Assembly (NCBI GenBank): GCA_905178155.1
Contig: CAJINV010000017.1
Span: 1,596,269 to 1,660,268 of the forward strand
Source of the DNA: Amoebophrya sp. A120
Taxonomy: Eukaryota > Sar > Dinophyceae > Syndiniales > Amoebophryaceae
Length of the DNA: 64,000 bases
Direction of reading: 5' to 3'
Of this stretch, positions 11,601 to 24,564 are shown one piece after another (position 1 is the stretch's first letter; every line of letters begins with the position of its first letter). The position numbers were made by a program, and so were the translations under genes. The notes beneath the pieces were generated by a model. The model was not told the DNA's origin. It made no database searches and saw only the letters and a program-made list of their open reading frames with translations.

Positions 11601-14600
11601 TCTACTATCGCACCGAATGTCGATGAGGAGGAGGAAATGGAGTGGAATGGAGGCGGGTCTTCCGCGACAACTTCGGGCAGTGTTGTCGATAGGTTTTTCC
11701 CCACACCGAGCCCCATGGACGTCGATGACGAGGGGGAAGATGCGACGGTGTATTACCACTCACAGGCGTCTCAAACAGAAAATAGCCGAGTGGAAGACCA
11801 AGCTTGCCCAGCTGGAGGTGCTGGGGGAACTACTACTGCAGCCGACGACAAGATGACCTGTTCTACCTCTAGCAGGTCAGTATCGAAGGAGAGCAAGCGG
11901 AACACAGTTACGAGCGAGGAGCAAGAAAAGAAAAACGGCGAGAGTGACAGGCTGATCTGCCACGAGATCGTGAAGCTACTGACCACTGCAAGCGAGGATT
12001 GGCAGGACCCAATCACGCTAGACGTCATGGACGACCCTTGTCTCGCTTCGGATGGTCACGTGTATGAAAAGTCCAGCATTGAGCGGTGGATGACGCAGTC
12101 GCGAACGAGTCCGAAAACCCGCGAACCTTTAACAGCCATGCCCCCAGTGGTGCCTGTCAGACTGTTGAAAAACACGATCACAAATTGGAAGGAACAGCAC
12201 TCGAAAGCGTTTGAGCTTGCACTGCTGCACAACCAACCGGAGATCTGCGAACATTTGATGGCCAGCGGTTTTGATGCGGACAAGTTCTTCCTGCAGAATG
12301 CAGCGAACGGGAATTTGGAGGTATGCAGTGCTCGTGTCCTCTTGATTTATCGTGCTCTGTAATTCGGCGCGACACGCACCGGGCACGTACAAGTGCACAA
12401 ACTCGCCGTAAAATGATCACGCAAACTGAAGCACTTGAATACAGCCACTCCCACCTTTAACCGTGTATTTTCGCCACCATAGCACGTACTTTCATCTCGT
12501 TGCTGTCCTCTTTGTTTTGCTCCGTCACCACCAACCCTATCCACAACAAATTGATGAATTTTCACGACCTACAACCACAGGTGATCAAGGCTCTTGTGTC
12601 CCCCACCGACGCCCGAACTCCATATGTCAGCCACGTGGCTGATTTGGTGGACGACATGCTATTACCAACACCGCCCCTCGGTGTCGTTTCTCGTGGCGGG
12701 ACGACGATGGCGACGCTCTTTTGCCAGTTTGACACCTTCAACCGGGACAGGCATATCCACCGCAAAAGTACTATCGCACTCGCAATCGCTATCAGTTGCA
12801 GTGATGCGCATGCGTGAAAACAAATGTAGTTCCTCATCTGAGCAGTCACCGTTGCAGATTCAGTTTTTCCTCTTGAAAGAATCTTGAATGCACATCACAT
12901 TTCTACGTACTAGTTGTAGGTGTAAGTAAGGTACTCTTGCAATGCATACGGGACAGCGAAAAGCAAATGTGGCCAAGCTTCACTGCAGTGCACGCAGCGG
13001 CATACCGCAACCACGCGGACATCGTCGAATTTTTGTTGCAGCAGCCAGGTAACAAGGGACAGTGGGTTCTTCTTGAGCACTAGCCTCCGCTTCGCATTCT
13101 TGAAGAACAAGTGTCGTGTTGAAGATGATCATGATTAACATTCCATTTTTGTTCGCTAGACTTCACATGGTAGGACAAAGTCTAATCTGCGGCTGCCATG
13201 CAAGAAATTTTACTTCTCCTCTACAGGCGTCGACGTTTGGGCGACTGACGGTTGTGGGAACACACCGCTGCACTACGCGGCGTACCATGGGAATACCAAG
13301 ATGACCGAGGTGATTCTCGCGAAAGCTGGCTTTTTAGACATTGTGATGGCCAGAAACGGAGGACAGAAGGCCGCTGGAATGTCTTCCCCGTCAACATACA
13401 AGACAAACTTGCAAATCGATGCGGGGCAACATCAGAACCCACTTCTCGATGCTGGAACAAGCTGCTCATTGATGCCGTTGGAAAATTTACCCGGCGTCAC
13501 TGCCCCTCCAACAGCGGCATACGTCGGCGCAAGTTCTTCGGAACCACCTGCAGTGGTCTCAACAAGAGCTTCGACCACGAGCGGCGTTCGTGGGAGCATT
13601 TCGTCCACGACAGATCTGGTGAACGATTTTCTGGACCAGAACCGCCAGCGCTATTTGAATTTCACGGGCAGCATTCGCGAACTCCGAGAGCTGCACCAGC
13701 AACTGACGGAAAGGCTGGAGTACCACGGGCGCTCTGCGCGACCGAGACGTCGACCGGCTCCTGCATCTTCAACAGCAGAGCCAGAGCCACCCCGGGAAGA
13801 GCGCACAGCTTCGTCCGTCGGCGCTTCAAGGGTCGACGCAACTCCCGCGCGACCGTCCGCGGCGAATCGAAGTACTCCGAACGGGCGAGAAAGCGTCGAC
13901 GAGCGCAGACGACGGCGGAGTGTTACTCCTCTCAGCCGGCGCGCGGGCGCATCGCAGGTTGGAGGTGCTGCATCGACGTCACCGGTGGCTGGTGGGGGCA
14001 CAGCTGCACCACCTACACCTCTTTCATCGTCAGCCGGGCCAATGTCCTCTGCGTCTTCAGGGTCTGCATCTGCTCGCGGCAGCCGCGTTTTGAGTGCTGC
14101 AAGCACTCCTGCGGGGACAGCTTCAGGAGCCACTGGTCAGCTGCAAACTAGCGCGGGAGGGGGAGCGGGCAGTCTGAGTGGCAGTTTCTCTGCACGAGGC
14201 ACGGCTGCGGAGTCGTCTAGTGCCGCTGGTGGTGCGCACAGTCTCAGCCCGCCGCTGCCAACCCGGGGTGGCGTGGCTTCGTCGGCGGGTGCGCTAGTTT
14301 CACCTGGGACAAGTGGGGCCAGCGTTTCGCGGACCCGCCCGGGAACCACGACCTCATCATCCTCTTCCGCCACCTACCGAGGAGCGTTGTCGAGCCAGTC
14401 CACCGCCAGCATCACGCCTAGAAGGGGGAACAATGGCAACACGGGCGGAATAAATGGCGCAGCTTCTTCTTCTCTCCACACCAGACCGAGTACGCTTGCG
14501 TCGCTGCGGGCCCGGGCGAACACAAGTCCCGGCACCGGGGCAGCTGGAGGTGCCAACAACAGCACGAACAATGCCGGGGCTCCTGCTCAGACTTCATCTT

Positions 14601-17600
14601 CCTCCTACGGCGGGGCGAATTACCCAACGCCAAGGGGCGTGAACAGGTCGCCTAGAACGGCTGCCGGCCAAGCTTCTTCGTCTTCCGGAAGTGCGGTTCA
14701 GACAGGAGGAGTCGCTGCCCTTACCGCTGCTGCACAGGGGCGCATGCAGCGCTTGCAATCAGTTTTGGCTGGAAACGTGATTGCAATGCCTGGAGCTCCT
14801 GGTAGCGCAACAGCCTCTGGAGCTCATCTCCCGGTTTCCCCTCTCACCCACTCCCGCACACCCTCCTACATTCCCTCGTCCGCAAGTGCGACGCACATCA
14901 CCCGACCTGGAGGCACGAGAGCGGATCAGTCGACGTCCTCACACCAGCATATTTACAGCGAACCGCTCCCGACCTCTCGAGACCGCCATCCGCTACTGGA
15001 TGAGCTGGCGGCGATCGATGTTGACGCAACCCCCGCGAATTTGGGTTTGCGCCCGGATATGGTGGACGCCGTCAGTCGGAAACGCGAGGAATGGCTGTTT
15101 CGGAGACTGATGCCTGCGGTGTTTTTGCAAAAGTCGAAAATGTCAGAAAACATCACTGCGAAGAATAGCCTGCAACTGGAGGAAAGAACAAGCAAGAATG
15201 ACCGGCGCAGTGGCCGCGACGGAAATCAGAAAAAGGGAAATCAAAGAAAGCATTCGTTGCCGCCCTCGGATCCGCACACCTATACGCAATTTCTGACCGA
15301 ATCGGCGAGGCGCAGCGAGGAAAGGCTGAAGCTGATCTATTGGTTCTGCAATTCTCTATCCGAAGCCGCCGATGGGGGCGAAAACTTCCGAATTTTGCAG
15401 CGCGAGTGCAGCCATCTGTTGACGTATTTGTCGGGGTGTGCGGAGCACAACCGAGCCCGCGCTCTGGAAGATCTGGAGGCAAGGATGCAGAAGCTAGACG
15501 TCAGTGATAGAGACAGGGACGTTGTCGACCAGCTGCGGGCTCGTGCTAGTACTAGCACAAATGGTGCTAGTACTGGTTCTGCATCGTCATCGGCCGACGC
15601 AGCAGGGTCGACAAGAACTTCTCGGACGCCGAGGACTCAAGGCAGTTCTTCTGCGCGCGAATCGCGAGAACGTATGGGCCACAACAGTCCGGTAATCACT
15701 GAGGAGCAAGTAGACGCTCTAACGAACAATCCTGCAGGCGGAAGTGGAACCTCTGGCTCTGGTGCGCCGCGACCAGCATCACAAATCCGCCTGAACCTCG
15801 GACCCATGCACGAAATCGATCTCTTACCAGATGATCGCGGACCAGTACCGGCGATACCGAGCGCTGCAACAGAACAGGCTACGGCTGCACAGACGTCGGT
15901 CGAGGAGCTCAGCAGAATTTACAGTCCCATCCCACAGCGAGGACTACACCCAGACCAGGACGAGGAGGAACCAGACGGGTACTACACCCCCACGTCTGCC
16001 GAATTTGACAACTTCCCGGTTGTTGTAGCACCAGATGTTGCTTCCGCAATATCCGTGCAAAACGAGAACGAACACCTTCAACAACTCCCCACACGCCCGA
16101 CTTCTCGATCTTTCGGTGACGGAAGCACAAGCAGCGCAGCAGCCGCGCGACGAAATCGCCCAATCCCGGGGGAGCTGGTCGACGATCAGATGAGAAACGA
16201 CGCAGGTGCGCCGTCTATGGGCGCAGGAACGGTGTTCGATGGAGAGGTGTTGCAGGGCGAGGTAATCCTGCAAACGCCGGACCACTACGGGAGCAACCCG
16301 TTTGAAGACACCACAGAGCAGCGGCACTCCCTCGGTGACGCTGTGGCCGCAGACACTGCGTTAGCAGCTGCCGCCAGACAGCAGCAGCTTCCCTTGGACC
16401 AGCGGAACACGCGGACAGTGACGATGACGTCGATTTCGCCCCCAAACGACGACGATTTCTCCAGCAACTCCGAACTGGAGTCCGTCACGGCGGAGCAGGA
16501 GCAGATTGACCGTTTTCTAGAGCAATACGCAAACGACCGACCGAGTTTTATCTCCCGCATCTCCGCGTTTTCCAACAGTATAAACACACTGCAATTCCGG
16601 GAACAGGCACGAAGAATGAGTGCAGCGGGAAGCAGCACGACCGGCGCCGCGAGAGGTACTACTTCTAGCACAGGTGGTCGAGAATCATCTTCGGGAGTAG
16701 ATGCTGCTGCTGCTGCACCGACATCTTCGGGGCGTGGCAGCGGTAGTGGAGTGGGTGGTGCAGCTAGTGGGAGTAGACCTTCACCCGGGAGAACGTCTTC
16801 CGGGTCCGGGTCTGCAGGACCGACACCGAGGACTAGCAGATCTTCGACGGCTGGTGCTGCAACGAGCAGTAGTGCAGCGGTATTAAACGCAGGGTCATCA
16901 ACATCTCCGACAAATGGAGCAGGTGGTCCAACAGGCACTACTAGTTCAACAATTCAGCCACGCCTCCGGCGCAGCGACAGCTCGTCGTACACCTACGCCT
17001 CGGTTGAGCAGGTCGATCGAAATGCAACAGTGGCAGATCCAGATCCAGATCAAGAAGCCATCCCAGCCTTCGAAGATATGCCATCGTGGCTTCGCGGGCT
17101 TGTATCCAAAAAAAAGAACCATCCCGATCCAATTTGGCATGCAATAAAACATGCGTCCGAGGAGCCTGTTTTTGTCATGTCAAAAATGGAAGATTGGGAT
17201 GAGTCTGTTTCTGTGGATAGCTCGCTCTCTCCAGCGACATGCCGCTCCCGACATGGATCTACCAGGCCGCCACTGCAGTGGACTTGGCGGGGAATAACGA
17301 TGCTGCCTTGCGGGCAGATCAAGAGCAGCCCGCAGAAGCAGCAGGTGGCTCTGCAGCGGAACAGCAGCAATTGCGTCGTCCCGGCGGACCGTCCGCCGAG
17401 ACTGTGAGCGGTGTGCGAAACGAGCGAAGCAGCAGCGATCCTCGACGTGCTGCTGGGATGAACCTGGCAGCTGCAGGAGCTGCTGCGTCAAGAAATCGAA
17501 CAAGAACCACAGCAGCAGCTGCACAGCCTGCTGACCTTTCACACGGCCCCGTTGCAGAAACACCCGCGGGAGCTGCCGACCGCCCGTCCATGACAGAGCT

Positions 17601-18486
17601 AGCGCGACAGATGTTTGGGTTCGCTTTTGCCGGCGATCCAGCTCCGGAACCGCCATTGGCCCCAGCGGAAGAGGAGCGGAGGATGTCATCTGCAGTAGCA
17701 GGCGGTTTTCCATTGGTGGATGTCAACCAGCAATACAGAACACACGTAGAGCAACACGCGGCAGTTGGAAGTAGACCACTAGCAGGACGAGGCAGCACCA
17801 GCACCAGAAGCTGCGGCGACCCAGACCTCACACATCACGGCCCCACTGCGCGCGACATTGTCAACTTGGATGCGCAGAACGTGAAGGGATTTACAGCGCT
17901 GCATGTAGCAGTGCAGGCAGACCATGCAAATTTGGTGGCGCTATTGCTGTCCTCGGGGGCAAAGGTTTGTTCTTGTTGTAGTTCTGCTGTTTCTTGGAAG
18001 AAGATTTTGACTATTGTTTCTTTTGGTCTATCAAACGAATGACCACAGCTTTTACTTTGGAGCTTGGCAAGGACACCGAACTTTCGGAAATCATGAGAAT
18101 GAAGAGAATTATGTGCCTGTCAGTGGTGTGATTTCAATCTGTATTGATACATGAATGAGCAACATCGGGCAATAAAACAAATGCGTCAAAAACACCAGCC
18201 CGCCACGGTAAGTAACGGGGTTTCCATGACACCGCTGTCCACAGCTGTATTGATGACAAAGAACCTGGAAGTCATGCAGCTCCTCTGGTTAAGCGGCACC
18301 CGTCGGCTCTCTGGCGTTGTGAATCCCAGACGCGGCGTTCTGGTTGATGAGATGATCAGGACATTGCTTGACATTCTGCTGACCGGAGAAGAGGAGGAAA
18401 GCGTCGAGTATGGTGGGCAACAAGACCTGCTACATCATCAGCCAGTGCAAGGTCTTGATCTACCACACGCGGCGCGTGGCGCGTGA
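8671..18486 (+). CDS. U-box E3-ligase-like protein with ankyrin repeats, 2753 aa
   Basis: Nine exons: 8671-10512, 10697-10739, 10895-10953, 11169-12320, 12581-12750, 12957-13048, 13227-17102, 17225-17964, 18199-18486. They sum to 8262 nt in one frame. Four introns are terminal-repeat elements and four are GT-AG. The N-terminus is hydrophobic (LLAGVVFLQLLTIFAA), then Ser/Ala/Pro-rich to about residue 580. A coiled coil spans about 580-760. The U-box is near residues 920-990 (DPITLDVMDDPCLASDGH, IERWM, TREPL). Ankyrin-like repeats follow (NAANGNLEVIKAL; FTAVHAAAYRNHADIVEFLL; GNTPLHYAAYHGNT), then about 1300 disordered Ser/Gly/Ala residues, then more ankyrins at the C-terminus (GFTALHVAVQADHANLVALL). 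U-box domains bind E2 enzymes and transfer ubiquitin; ankyrins would supply substrate contact. The start of exon 9 is the least certain boundary. Confidence 0.85.
10740..10889. mobile_element. terminal-repeat intron, family A
   Basis: Inside the U-box gene. The left end TATCCTGTGCAAAAGTATCG is mirrored on the right as CGATACTTTTGCAATTCATA. Direct repeat GGAGC lies at 10735-10739 and 10890-10894. Removing the element and one repeat copy gives LQEQCGFLQTEMD in frame across the coiled coil. Confidence 0.9.
10954..11163. mobile_element. terminal-repeat intron, family F
   Basis: Inside the U-box gene. Inverted ends of about 29 bp contain AAAAAAGTGTTACAGTTACA. The direct repeat GCTG flanks it, with a T between element and right copy. 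Excision joins YSSEL to GRQCREW in frame. Only one copy of this family was seen. Confidence 0.85.
12751..12948. mobile_element. terminal-repeat intron, family A, diverged
   Basis: Inside the U-box gene, within the first ankyrin block. The ends are degraded relatives of GCAAAAGTATCGCAC. The direct repeat is long, CGGGACAG (12743-12750 and 12949-12956). Excision restores DTFNRDSEKQMW and then the ankyrin consensus. Read as 12751-12956, it has GC at the 5' end and AG at the 3' end, the only copy approaching a recognised spliceosomal border. Confidence 0.85.
17103..17219. mobile_element. terminal-repeat intron, family B
   Basis: Inside the U-box gene. It is a hairpin of about 117 bp whose ends read TATCCA and TGGATA, with CATCCC / GGGATG further in. 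The flanking repeat is imperfect (GCTTG left, GCTCG right), suggesting age. Excision restores RGLALSSDMPLP in frame. Confidence 0.8.
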
Positions 18487-19680
18487 TAGATCTTCGTGTT
18501 GCGGCACACAAAAAATCTACAGCTACACGAGGAGAAACAAATTTGACGGCCTAGAGTAAAAAAAAAAAAGGTGGACACCGACTTGCCATCCGTCTACGCG
18601 TCGCGAAAGCTTTCTCATTCTGTTTCGTACAAGTGCAATTGTCTGCAGCCAACTACGTCTTTTCATATTCAAATGAACAAGCATTAAGCAAGTAGGGCAG
18701 CAGGAGATAAAGTATTGTGCCCCGCATTCCAGCATGTAGTGAAGATTTGCTCTTTGCAACAGTACCATAGTTGTGAATGTAGTTGAGGGCGCTGACTCGA
18801 CTCATTCTCATCCGAATTGAGGCATCTCCATAATATCTTCAACGTGAACTTAAATCATGTAACATGAGCTAGTACTCTGAAGCTCACTTTATTTCTACTC
18901 TTGCATTCAAACTCAGAACCAGGAAGCAACCTCCTTGAGAATAAACTTTTCATCCCAAGAAAGTACCGCATCGCTATATTCTATGTCAATTAGACACGTT
19001 TCGACGCATATCCAATTTTGTTGTCTGTTTAGTAGAAGAAATAGTGGTGTTGCAAGTCGAGAAAAAAAAACTGCAGCGCTGCAGTGTTTTTTTTTCGCCC
19101 TTGCAGCTACCAACTCCTCGCTCGATGAGTTGAGTTGTTTTATCAGAGCTTTATTGTTTTGACCCAGAATCTACTGTAGTTTGTCACAGATGAAGCATAT
19201 GCGTGACTCGTTGGTGGAGTTATTTGTTTATTCTAAAGGTAAAGCTACATCTGCCAGCATGTTTGTAATTTTGCGAAATGAACTTTCCGTGTGAAGCCCC
19301 GAATATAGGGGCCATGCTTTGACCGCGAAATGTGAATACTTTTGAAGCAGATGTACAACTTGCCTGACAAAATATTCTACTTACAAGATTACGGCACTAG
19401 TGCCTGCTCTTGAAGACGCAGCCTAACCGACGCTGGGTGCACGTCGGCTATTAAGTAGCCGTTACTGATATCTTCAACTTCACAGGGGGTCGCGACTCAC
19501 GATCAAGTAGCTCATTCCTTTGAGAAGACCGCTCGCATAGGGTGTGGTGGTGTATCTCTTGGAGGTTCAGGCATGTCTCATGCACTTGCGCGAAACGATT
19601 TGAGCGACGTGCTTTCGTATCACTCTAGTTCTAGAAGTTCTTTTGTAGATTAGATGTAAATAAAAAAGAAAATCAAAATC
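18487..19680. other. intergenic, no gene seen
   Basis: No convincing coding frame on either strand. The main structure is a 40-bp near-palindrome at 19058-19097, listed separately. Confidence 0.5.
19058..19097. repeat. A-tract/T-tract palindrome
   Basis: A perfect 14-bp core, CTGCAGCGCTGCAG, is flanked by nine A on the left and nine T on the right, with two mismatches over 40 bp. It is intergenic and no function is apparent. Confidence 0.7.
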
Positions 19681-22600
19681 ATGTTTTTGCGTGCCGTCTT
19701 CTTTCGTGCCTTTCTGGCCCTCGGGTTGTTCTTCTCAAAAGCCCTAGACGACGAGGGTACCGTATTTATTTCCTCGGCTGCTGTTACTACTCCGCCTCCG
19801 CCAGAGCAACGCAGCAGTCCCTCACTACTTGACACAGAGACAGAGGTTGTCGAAAAGGAGCAGAAATACTACGACCAGCCGCTGCCCAGCTTCGACCCCA
19901 GCGGCCGCGAGGCCTCGGACGTAAATCTCACCGACTTCCGGCTTTTCAACCCGTACTGCCACCCGTTGAACCGTACGACCAGGCGCTACGAAGTGAGGCG
20001 GGTGTCCTTGGACGCACCACGGGTCTTGGATGTTGTGGCGGCGTATAGTAAATTTGGGTCCGTGGAGCCGAAGGGCAATGATCTTCCGGCTCCACCGAAC
20101 GATGCGGGGAGGATGCACGAACAAGTAGACCAGGCGGCGCGGCAGGAAGGACTACCAGCATCCGCATCGCGAAATAATAACCGGCCTGCGACTACTAGAA
20201 GCAGGAAAAAGCTCATCCGCCGTGTCCTGGGCTTCCCACATCCCGCGCATTCCGGCTTCGGGGACAGAGTTGGCATGTTTATCTCCCTGGCGGCACTTGC
20301 GAAAACCTTGTCGACGACAGAAACGCGACAGATGAGAGGTACAACTTCATCTGCAGATGAACACGGCGCCGGTTCCGAAAGTTCTCCACGTCTGTTGAAG
20401 ATTCAATATGATTACAAGATTCTGACCTTCTGGCCGGCGGGCGGGCGCAACGACAACTGGGGCCACAATTTTCGCCAAGACGGGTCTACTTGGCCAATCT
20501 TCCGCCCGGACCGATTTTTCACCCTGCTGCGGAGCCTACCGAAGCAACTCATCTTGCTTCGCTCGCGAGCGGAGTTTTTGCGAGTTTGGGACGCCTTGGA
20601 CACCATTGTCAGGAGGTTAGAGATGAAGGATGATGAAACTGGGGCTGCTACTAGTAGTGCACGAGCAAGTGCAGCGTCTAGCAGGGCTGAACCGGAAGGC
20701 AGCGTGATCAGCGTCAAAGGTAAAGAACGCAAAAAGGTCGAAATTGTGCACTACGCGAGCACCACACCCGGTGCTAGAATTGCTGCCGCAGCGGGGGGTA
20801 GAAATAGCAAACCACAAGACGGTCACAGCAACACCAAAGGATCTCCATCTTCTAGTAGTACATCCGGCACTCCGAACAAGATGAACAAGAGCACATTTCC
20901 CGCCTCGGCGCTGTTTAAGAACCTGCGGGAAAGTTGTTGCGGCATTTTTTCAGACGAGGAAATGGCTGAGCTTGGCAAAGACGACGAAGTTCCCATGTTT
21001 GAGCAGCAGAAAATAGTGACACGGTTAAATGGCGGCGAGGGGGCAACTCTGTATCTCCCCACCGCGGCGAAGGCCGCCGCCGCAAACGCGGACGCCCAGG
21101 CCGACGCTGCTGCTCTTTTATCGACTTCTAACGACAGGAAGAAAAACCCCAAATCGCACAAGGTCGAAATCGTCGCAAGTAGCACGACCGCGAGCGTTGG
21201 GCTGCTGCCTGAACTTGCGGTGGGCCATATGATGGAGTTGCAGGACCAGATTATGATGCGCACTGGAAAGGGAAAGATAACGGAAAACAAGAAAAAGGCT
21301 TCTAAAATAGACTCCAGCAACGACGTCGTGATCATTCCGTCCCAGCACGACCAGCTTTTCGCCGACATTCCCGAGAAGAACGAGTTTGACGTCTCTATCG
21401 AGTATGTCGTCGTCCCGCTCGACGACTTTGTCATGTCCTCCCAAATCGAGCACGGGATGTGGGTCCAACCCGAACCGACGTCGTTCCTGTTCAAATTGCT
21501 CTTTCCAGGTCTGAACACAGATTTGTTTGTCCAAAACTACTACGAACTGGCGCCGCTCGTACAGTTTCAAGCCCCTTCCGCGCGGATCATTTACCCGAGC
21601 GCTGTGCCTCCTCCGTCCTACGGAAAGGCGGACCACCTGCCTGCGCGTGCTGATGAAGATGATGAAAAGGCTGCAGTTCTTGTATCGACCCAGAGCCAAA
21701 CAGGTCGTTTGCAGACTCTTACACAATATGAAAATCGTGCTGACATGAGAACCGATGTTGATGAAGCAGGAGCAGCACCTTCATTTACAACATCCCTGAA
21801 CAACCGTCCTTACCTTGCCCTTTACCTGCGCCGCGGAGAGAAGCAGTACCACAGCAGCATGCGGGAGGGATTACTGTTTCACCACCTGAAGCAACTACTG
21901 GTGGTCGAAGCGCCGGTGTTCGCGAAGAAGTTTGCCTGGGTCGTCATCGGCGATACGCCCAGTGTGGTGGGAAGGTATGTCCGCTTTTTGAAGTCGTCCT
22001 GCAACGTGACGATCGCCGTATCTCGGGACGAGTTGGAGCTGGAGTATGAGCAGCAAGCCAGTACTTCATCTGAAGATCATCATCATGCGGAAACTCCCAA
22101 GTATTCCAGTACTAAGGCCCAGGATAATATTGGTCATAGTACAACTACGACATCGCCGGCTCGACCAAGCGAATCCTCCGAATCGCTCGTCGACTTCTTG
22201 CAGCGGGCGTTTCTTTCCGAAACGTCAGAACTTTTAGGGGATGAAGATCCAGACCAACAGAGCCCCCGCAGAGGAACAACTGTGTCAGTAACAAGTCCGG
22301 CAAAAAGTACTACCTCTTCTCTCTTCCGCCTCCCCTTCAGCAGGGACCACGAAACAATCAACAACATGCCGGCAGACCTGCAAAAGAACTTCACAGCCCT
22401 CTACTCTGACTTTTCGCTTCTGACCAGAGCGGCTGGTATTGTGATGCACACGGCGCGCGGGGACGGGTGGAGCTCGTTTCCAGCGGTGGCGGCGATGATA
22501 GGCGCGAGAAGGGCTGGAAGATCTTCGCCTATATGCATTGCAAAAGTAGAAGTGTGATCGTGTTCGTGCCTTCCTATAAATCACATGGCAAAGTTTTCCA

Positions 22601-23005
22601 AAGGGAAAAATGGTCGTGTCTGTCATGCGTATTTAAAGTAGAAAAGCAGTTCTGTCATCGCAAAACTGGCAAAATATATTATGTGAGTGCGATACTACTT
22701 ACAGCTTTTGCACAGGATTGCCTATCCCCATATTCAACTTGTATCTCGTTGGCAACACCTACACCTACTTCCCCGCCGCGGTGAAGGTGCACGCGAGGGA
22801 CCAGAGAAGGGAGCCCTACGATAGGAAAGACCTGCGGAACAGCTGGGCGATCGGGTACACGCATGACCCAAGTCGGTATGACATCTACAAAAGCATAAAC
22901 TGCGGCCGGGGGGTGCCGAACATGTACTTCCTCATAACGTCACATCGCTTTGTGGAGGAAGTTCTTGGACTACAACCTAGCGCCTGCACCCACTGTGAGG
23001 AGTAG
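19681..23005 (+). CDS. secretory-pathway glycosyltransferase-like protein, 1043 aa
   Basis: Two exons, 19681-22531 and 22725-23005, are joined across a terminal-repeat intron and sum to 3132 nt. The N-terminus is a signal peptide or signal anchor (LRAVFFRAFLALGLFF). Conserved-looking blocks are HSGFGDRVGMFISLAALAK near residue 190, LYLRRGEKQYHSSMREG near 715, WVVIGDTPSVVGRYVRFL near 755, and a C-terminal block with HTARGDGWSSFPAVAAM then NLYLVGNTYTYFP. The order (Gly-rich GDR motif, RRG-type motif, later acidic/Ser sugar-site-like block) recalls fucosyltransferase-like GT-B enzymes, but I cannot name a family. Long Ser/Thr/Lys-rich insertions separate the blocks. It probably acts in ER or Golgi. 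The alternative is an unrelated secreted protein. Confidence 0.55.
22532..22719. mobile_element. terminal-repeat intron, family A
   Basis: Inside the glycosyltransferase-like gene. The left end is TATGCATTGCAAAAGTA; the right end is GCTTTTGCACAGGAT. Direct repeat GCCTA lies at 22527-22531 and 22720-22724. Excision joins SSPI to PIFNLYL in frame. The two ends use the two terminus variants (TATGCATTGC and ATCCTGTGC) seen separately in other copies. Confidence 0.88.
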
Positions 23006-24564
23006 TAAACTGGTGCATAGATGAGGACGAGGACGAGCCCAGTAGATGCTAGTAAAACTGTTCATGTTCTTGTTCTAAAGACGCAGCTTCCGTGCAAGCC
23101 ATGGCACATTTTTAGGTTTCTCGTTTCACACTCACAGCAAAGATGAAAAGCAGAAACAGCACACCATTCACATGGATGTTCGTTGCTCGTGGTTTTCAAG
23201 TATGTTGCTCTTGTTCTTTGTGCCTTCGACCTGTCGGCGTCACTTGTACCGTCCAAAGAAGGTGAACTTGCTGTACGATGCACATCTGCAGTCGTGATCA
23301 AAATAAAGGCAGTGCAAAATTGTTAATGCGATTTCGGCTCGCTCGAAAAATTTCATGGTCGCGGTCGTGTATCTGTATTCTGAGAACATTGCTTTCCTTG
23401 TTCTTTGTTTTCTACGTCGAGAGTGGAGTAGCACAAGCCTCCCGAGTGTGACTTCTACACCAGATCGTCGACCTCGTGATTGGGGAAAGTGTCATTACGA
23501 TGCCATGGTCGAAATAAAGAAGTCGCTCTCATTCTCATTGTTGCAGGTCGCAGCGACCTGAGGCAAAGGTAATATTCTGAACAAAACCAGGAGCATCGTC
23601 ACGGCCTGACTGGACTGTTAAATGTAAGTGCGCCGGGGTCGTGCTGCCTGTACTCTGTTGAAGTAAAGACGTCATCGAGTTGTAAATCTTTTTACCGTTA
23701 TTTGACGGGTACGATCTTTGTGCCGGTTCGCTCTCCTCTCGGTCTTCTCTCTTGTGAGCGCATCATCAGTGTATTGATGTTGTGCCTATGGGGGGACAAA
23801 CTAGGGGCGACGAACTGAGAACGGCCTTTTTTCGAGGCTTAGATGTAGTGGGTTTTTTGCGAATCGTCCACTTTCGGGGAAGCTCAGGCGAGGCCCCCTG
23901 CGTCTAGTTTTTGCGCAATAGCAGCGGCCTAATACGCCGCATTCTCTACCTGAGGTTCGCGCCTGCACCGCTTGCCTTGTTTCGAAAACGGCGCGGCGCT
24001 CGCGCTAGAAATCACTTTTATAGAATATCCAAGCCCATTCCGCCCTAGATATTGAATATCCAGCGCGGTATCCTATATCCACGCCGTCCCGCCGTGGAGA
24101 TACACCAGGGGGGCGTAATATTTTATAAAATGGCTCCGCCGATTTGGCTCCGGAAATGGTTGCCATGGACATAGAAAATACATCCGTGCGTGTGCATTTG
24201 GGGGCGCTGACGAAGCAAAAAAATCAAGCAACCCAAGAAATCGGGCCTATATCTAGACACAAAAAAAAGGCCATTCCCATTCTCAGTTCGTTTCCGAATT
24301 TTGTCCCCCCATAGTTGTGCCCTCCCGGTTTCGTCGCGTCCTCGATGATGGTAACGTAAGCTGCTGAGCCAGAATGTATGGTGAGCTGCTTGCTGAGCGT
24401 TGATGCAAGTGGTGGATCGTTTGATATGCGAATGCAATGTCGTGAGCACCAGAGAGAGATACTAGTGAGCGGGGCGTGGAGCATGAACGTCTTAAGAGCT
24501 TCGCTGGATAATGAGCATGAGGTTGGAGAGACGCGAGTCGTGCCTGAGGTTTCTCACCTTTTGT

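Noticed and set aside
13651-16938. Long minus-strand open frames opposite the Ser/Ala/Gly-rich U-box exon
   Set aside because: They mirror the codon bias of the + strand exon, whose frame is fixed by ankyrin repeats on both sides.
23940-24000. tRNA-like GAGGTTCGCGCC
   Set aside because: No acceptor, D-arm or anticodon arm can be folded around it.
23640-24130. Possible small structured RNA (U4-like start near TTTTTGCGCAATAGCAG)
   Set aside because: The similarity ends after a few bases and no second conserved box follows.
24120-24170. Spliced-leader-like ATTTGGCTCCGG
   Set aside because: Does not match the dinoflagellate leader beyond a few bases and lacks the expected donor.
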